From an uncultured Halomonas sp. (lineage in GTDB: Bacteria; Pseudomonadota; Gammaproteobacteria; Pseudomonadales; Halomonadaceae), in the NCBI RefSeq assembly GCF_947493865.1, contig NZ_CANLTC010000020.1, positions 1 through 64,000 on the forward strand: a stretch of DNA of 64,000 nt, read 5' to 3'. This document shows, one piece after another, positions 60,371-64,000 of the stretch. The notes under the pieces are model-generated. The model was not told the origin of the DNA. It saw nothing but the letters and a program-made list of their open reading frames with translations, and made no database searches. A program made the translations under genes and the position numbers. Within the stretch, counting starts at the first letter, position 1, and every line of letters begins with the position of its first letter.

Positions 60371-61711
60371 ATGGGCGAAACGTTGGAGCGCTGGAGTACG
60401 CGGCGTGCATTCATTCTAGCGGTAACCGGCGCCGCCGTTGGGCTGGGCAACATCTGGCGCTTTCCTTACATGACCGGGGAAAACGGTGGTGCTGCCTTCC
60501 TGGTGCTGTATGTAGCCTTCGTGATTACCCTCGGGCTGCCGGTAATGATGGCAGAAATCCTGATTGGGCGTGCCGGGCGGCGCAGCCCCATGCAGTCGCT
60601 GGCACACCTTGCTCGTGAGGCTGGCGCTACGCCCCATTGGCGCTGGCTGGGCCTGTTCGGCGGGATCACGGTATTTTTCATCCTCTCCTTCTACTCCGTG
60701 GTCGCGGGTTGGTCGATCGAATATCTGATCGATTCGGCCAATGGTAACTTCGCTGGTCTCTCGCCCCAGGAGGTCGGTGCCAATTTCGATGCCTTTCTCG
60801 CCGACCCCTTGCGCATGACCTTCAATCATACGCTGTTTCTGCTGTTGACCATGTCCGTGGTCGCGGCCGGGGTGTCCGGGGGGCTGGAAAAGCTCAACAA
60901 TCTGCTGATGCCACTGCTGTATCTGCTGCTGCTGATCCTGGCCATCTATGCCACCACTACCGATGGTTTCGGTGCCGCCATGGCCTGGCTGTTCAAGCCA
61001 GACCCTTCGGCCATTACCGGCACGGTCGTGTTGAATGCCATGGGGCATGCCTTCTTCACCCTGGCACTAGGGGCCTGTGCGCTCATGGCCTATGGTGCTT
61101 ACATGCCGGAGGAGCAGAGCTTGCCCCGGGCCGTAGTGGCGGTGGCGATACTCGATGTGACAGTGGCGCTACTGGCGGGTATCGCCATCTTCTCGGTGGT
61201 GTTCTCCCAAGGCATGGACCCTGGGGAGGGCCCAGGGCTGATGTTCGTGACACTGCCCATCGCTTTTGCCCAGCTACCCGGGGGCTCCTTATGGTTGAGT
61301 ATCTTCTTCTTGCTGCTATTGCTGGCTACCTGGACCTCCTCGATCAATCTGACCGAGCCGATGGTCGCTACCTTGCAGGATGCAGGACTCAAGCGTGGCC
61401 ATGCCACCGCGGTAATCGGTGCACTGGTCTGGGCGGCAGGGATGCTGTCGGTCTTGTCGTTTTCCACCATGGCCGAGGTGCACTGGATCGGCGAGATGAA
61501 CTTCTTCGATCTGGTGACCACGGTTCCCACGGATATCTTCCTGCCGGTAGGCGGAGCGTTGATCGCCATATTCGCTGCCTGGGTCATGTCACAGGAGACG
61601 GCGCAGCAGGCCTTGGGTGTCGATGCCAAGGGTTTTCGACTCTGGCAGAGTCTGGTGCGATACGTGTCCATACCGCTGGTCGTGATCGTGCTGATATCCG
61701 ATCTATTCTGA
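60371..61711 (+). CDS. Sodium-dependent (NSS/SNF) transporter
   Basis: 446 residues, 11 helices. GAAVGLGNIWRFPY with the unwound TM1 sodium and substrate site and GGAAFLVLY are the NSS signatures. TM6 contains the second unwound segment (FTLALGACALMAYGAYM). Imports amino acids or related compounds with Na+; substrate unknown. The ATG at 60371 has AGGAG just upstream. Confidence 0.9.
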   Translation: MGETLERWSTRRAFILAVTGAAVGLGNIWRFPYMTGENGGAAFLVLYVAFVITLGLPVMMAEILIGRAGRRSPMQSLAHLAREAGATPHWRWLGLFGGITVFFILSFYSVVAGWSIEYLIDSANGNFAGLSPQEVGANFDAFLADPLRMTFNHTLFLLLTMSVVAAGVSGGLEKLNNLLMPLLYLLLLILAIYATTTDGFGAAMAWLFKPDPSAITGTVVLNAMGHAFFTLALGACALMAYGAYMPEEQSLPRAVVAVAILDVTVALLAGIAIFSVVFSQGMDPGEGPGLMFVTLPIAFAQLPGGSLWLSIFFLLLLLATWTSSINLTEPMVATLQDAGLKRGHATAVIGALVWAAGMLSVLSFSTMAEVHWIGEMNFFDLVTTVPTDIFLPVGGALIAIFAAWVMSQETAQQALGVDAKGFRLWQSLVRYVSIPLVVIVLISDLF

Positions 61712-61741
61712 AGATCCATGGCGACATTCAAGGAGCCGAAC

Positions 61742-62284
61742 ATGACGATTCGAACTTTTCAGGGGCTGACGCCGCGCCTTGGTGAGCGGAACTATATCGA
61801 TCCCGACTGCGTGGTGCTGGGAGACGTCGAGCTGGGGGATGACTGCTCGGTATGGCCGATGACGGTGATTCGCGGCGACATGCATCGTATCCGCATCGGT
61901 GCGCGGACGAGCGTACAGGATGGCAGCGTGTTGCATATCACCCATGCCAGCGACTTCAATCCCGGGGGCTATCCGCTGACCATTGGCGATGATGTCACCA
62001 TCGGACATAAAGCCATTCTTCATGGCTGTACCCTGGGCAATCGCATTCTGGTGGGTATGGGAGCCATCGTCATGGATGGCGCGGTCGTCGAGGACGAAGT
62101 GATCATTGCTGCCGGCGCGGTGGTAACGCCTGGAAAAACGCTGGAAAGCGGCCATGTTTACGCGGGCAATCCAGCCAGGGCTCTGCGTGAGCTCAAGGCC
62201 AGCGAGCGAGAGTTCTTCGCTTACACCGCAGGCAATTACGTAAAACTCAAGGATCAATATCTTGCCGACAGCCAGGAAAAGTAG
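61742..62284 (+). CDS. Gamma-carbonic-anhydrase-family protein (YrdA-like)
   Basis: 180 residues. Left-handed beta-helix with hexapeptide repeats (VVLGDVELGDDCSVWP and similar). Metal-ligand histidines lie in VLHITH, IGHKA and LHGC, as in gamma carbonic anhydrases. Similar bacterial proteins (YrdA, CaiE) bind metal but often show little CO2 hydration. AAGGAG precedes the ATG. Located just after the NSS gene with 30 bases between. Confidence 0.9.
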   Translation: MTIRTFQGLTPRLGERNYIDPDCVVLGDVELGDDCSVWPMTVIRGDMHRIRIGARTSVQDGSVLHITHASDFNPGGYPLTIGDDVTIGHKAILHGCTLGNRILVGMGAIVMDGAVVEDEVIIAAGAVVTPGKTLESGHVYAGNPARALRELKASEREFFAYTAGNYVKLKDQYLADSQEK

Positions 62285-62394
62285 CCATGAAGGCTGAATG
62301 ACTCTATCCAGGACGAATATTATTCGGCAACTGATTGTTTTATAGAGCCATTCCTCGCATAATCTGGGTTTTTATCCAGTATGCGGGGTTCTTG

Positions 62395-63066
62395 ATGGCT
62401 GATTTTCGCACCCACCTGAGCGTTGCCACGGTTACTGGCGTGTTGGTGGGGTTGGGTGGCCGGCAAATGTCGCTTTGGCCAACGTTCGAGGCGGTATCAA
62501 TAACAGTATTGATTGCTTTTGGTGGCATTCTACCGGATATCGACTCCGATAATTCTCATGCTGTCCGCTTGGTTTTTACCCTGTTTGCTGCACTAGCTGC
62601 GGTGAGTGGAGCGCTACTGTTTCAAGAGCAGTTGCAGTCAGGAATGCTATTGATGCTCTGCGCCACGCTCTTTCTTGGCATACGCTATGTACTAAGCGCG
62701 GTATTCAAGCGCTTTTCCGTGCATCGAGGTATCTGGCACTCTCTCCTTGCGGCGTTGTTGGTTGGTCTCATTGCAGCTTGTGTCAGTTATCGGTTCTTCT
62801 CACCAAATGCCTTGATGGCTTGGGCCCACGGCCTTGCCCTGACGTTTGGCGTGATGGTGCATTTGCTTCTGGACGAATGCTACAGCGTTGACCTGGTGGG
62901 CATCCGGGTAAAGCGCTCCTTTGGAACGGCGCTCAAGTTTTTCGATTATCGTGAACCATTCAACTCCCTGCTGATGCTGTTGCTGGCATGTGCCTTAATT
63001 CCTTGGTTGCCTCCTTGGTCGGCATTGATGCTGCTTCTGTCTCAAAGCGTGGAATATTGGTCTTGA
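62395..63066 (+). CDS. YdjM-like membrane-bound metal-dependent hydrolase
   Basis: 223 residues, four to five helices. FRTHLSVATVTG near the N-terminus, GGILPDIDSDNS and HRGIWHSLLAAL, and HLLLDECYSVDL provide the conserved His and Asp residues of the YdjM/DUF457 family. E. coli YdjM is an SOS gene of unknown reaction; I see no LexA box here. ATG 62395 chosen for family fit; an earlier frame begins at 62335. Confidence 0.8.
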   Translation: MADFRTHLSVATVTGVLVGLGGRQMSLWPTFEAVSITVLIAFGGILPDIDSDNSHAVRLVFTLFAALAAVSGALLFQEQLQSGMLLMLCATLFLGIRYVLSAVFKRFSVHRGIWHSLLAALLVGLIAACVSYRFFSPNALMAWAHGLALTFGVMVHLLLDECYSVDLVGIRVKRSFGTALKFFDYREPFNSLLMLLLACALIPWLPPWSALMLLLSQSVEYWS

Positions 63067-63134
63067 GGATTATCCTAAAGCGCTTTTCATGCTGATACGT
63101 CATTACCCGATGGGAATAATAGGAAGGTGTAGTC

Positions 63135-63746
63135 ATGTCTGGTCAAAAGGTGCTGTTGTTCGATGCCGGCGGTGTTCTAGTGGATTGGGATGGTACGCAG
63201 GGGCTCGTCGATCTTACCAATGGGCGTCTTGATCGCGAACGGGCCCGGCGATTCTGGATGGAGTTCGAGCCGCTCAAGCCTTTTGAAAAAGGCCATGCGA
63301 ACGGGGTAGAGTTCGCTCAAGCTGCAGTGACAGAGCTTGAACTCGATATGGATTCCAAGGCTTTTTTAGCTGCGTTCAATAGCTGGATGCGCGGGCCTTT
63401 TCCAGGGGCGCTGGAGCTGGTGGAGCGAATTGGCCCCGCGTATAGACGAGCGGTCTTGAGCAACAGCAATCCTATTCATTGGGGGCGGTTGATCGACGAA
63501 CACGGGTTTGAAAAACCTTTCGAGACGCTTTTCGTCTCTCATGAAATCGGTCAGCGAAAACCTGAGCCCGAGGCTTACCATGCTGTGATCGATAGCATGA
63601 AGCAACCCGCCCAGGAGTTTATCTTCTTCGACGATAACCCCGAATGTGTCGAAGCGGCCCGGATAGTGGGCATGCAGGCGCATCAGGTTCAAGGGCTCAA
63701 ACAATTGAGTGCAATATTGAAAGAGCTTGACGTCTTACTGCCGTAA
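63135..63746 (+). CDS. HAD-superfamily phosphatase (YihX-like)
   Basis: 203 residues. Motif I LLFDAGGVLVD (nucleophile Asp), motif II LSNSNP, motif III Lys in GQRKPEP and motif IV FFDDNPECVEAA. The FD-x-GG start and small helical cap match YihX-type sugar phosphatases. AGGAAGGTG precedes ATG 63135. Probable cytosolic sugar-phosphate hydrolysis; substrate unknown. Confidence 0.88.
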   Translation: MSGQKVLLFDAGGVLVDWDGTQGLVDLTNGRLDRERARRFWMEFEPLKPFEKGHANGVEFAQAAVTELELDMDSKAFLAAFNSWMRGPFPGALELVERIGPAYRRAVLSNSNPIHWGRLIDEHGFEKPFETLFVSHEIGQRKPEPEAYHAVIDSMKQPAQEFIFFDDNPECVEAARIVGMQAHQVQGLKQLSAILKELDVLLP

Positions 63747-63958
63747 GGCTTGTTGCAACCAACAACCATGATTTGGTGCAAGATTGAAAAAGTCTTGCGT
63801 TCTTCTGGGAAGGCTCGTAGGATACGCATCCGTTGCTTCGGGCAAGGTTGCTCAAGCTGCAGAAGATAGAAGCCAAGTTTTTGATGGGCAACAAATTTTT
63901 GGTTGCAGATCGTTAAAGCAAGGCGGTTCATCGGAAGAAAGCCTTTAGGTTTTCAATG

Positions 63959-63996
63959 CTTGTCGGGCTTGACAAAATATTCCGACAAGATAAGAT
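63959..63996 (+). promoter_or_regulatory. Promoter with inverted repeat near the right edge
   Basis: -35 TTGACA (63969-63974), 16-bp spacer, -10 TAAGAT (63991-63996). Inverted arms CTTGTCGG (63959-63966) and CCGACAAG (63982-63989) bracket the -35, as an operator would. The gene it drives lies beyond the window. The rest of 63747-63958 holds no gene I can support. Confidence 0.45.
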
Positions 63997-64000
63997 ATGC

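Overview
The window reads as a high-GC gammaproteobacterial chromosome. Gene content (a TAXI-type TRAP transporter, cyanophycin genes, the prlC-yheV pair, an NSS symporter, many cation transporters) suggests a halophilic Halomonadaceae-like organism; this is inference, because no rRNA or marker gene is present. The left half (about 1-32,400) is a metal-resistance island. The right half (about 35,000-64,000) looks like chromosomal backbone. Between them is a seam with two MITE-like elements.

Metal island. After the remnant of an ECF sigma factor come a YHS protein, a DUF5676 membrane protein, a divergent CDF transporter, a DMT exporter and an ICMT-like methyltransferase. A Cu(I) P-type ATPase follows with a DUF3141, HMA-like, acetate kinase and alcohol dehydrogenase run, which ends in two decayed dehydrogenase/reductase tails around a second YHS gene and an MFS pump. 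Next is a complete Cus-type RND efflux set (outer-membrane factor, adaptor, pump) led by a small periplasmic protein. Five near-identical promoter modules, TTCAGC-N5-TTCAG-N10-TAnnnT, all on the + strand, tie these units to one response regulator that is not in the window. Two of them also carry a MerR-type 20-bp-spacer promoter exactly 79 bp downstream.

The most unusual locus is 20,993-29,573. It encodes a complex-I-like assembly (subunits resembling NuoA, a NuoB-NuoD fusion, H, J, K, L, M, N) with no NADH module and no ferredoxin-like subunit. The NuoB-NuoD fusion has no cysteine at all, so it cannot carry cluster N2. The ion-channel residues of the K/L/M/N-like subunits look intact, but the SYE glutamate and GPNR motif of NuoH are gone. 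It is preceded by the fifth copy of the metal-island promoter module and is interrupted between J and K by a gap containing a MITE. It may be an uncharacterised redox-silent ion-translocating complex linked to metal or envelope stress. A divergent MerR/ZntA-type pair follows.

Seam and backbone. A ribbon-helix-helix regulator with its own 30-bp palindromic operator precedes a PHB-depolymerase-like esterase; both are bordered by MITEs. Then come cphB-cphA-iadA (cyanophycin breakdown, synthesis, dipeptide cleavage). A surface-modification locus follows: two ArnT-like transferases, a GT2 polyprenyl-phosphate glycosyltransferase, a LAB-N protein and a UDP-glucuronate 4-epimerase, divergent from a QseBC/PmrAB-like two-component system. 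CTTAAG-type boxes lie at three promoters here, one of them driving a 49-residue membrane protein. The rest is housekeeping and transport: mntP, an AEC carrier, a His-rich CDF, metF, two sodC paralogues flanking a TAXI-TRAP operon, yheV-prlC, an NSS symporter, a gamma-carbonic anhydrase, a YdjM-like protein and a HAD phosphatase. I saw no tRNA, rRNA, CRISPR array or intact insertion sequence.
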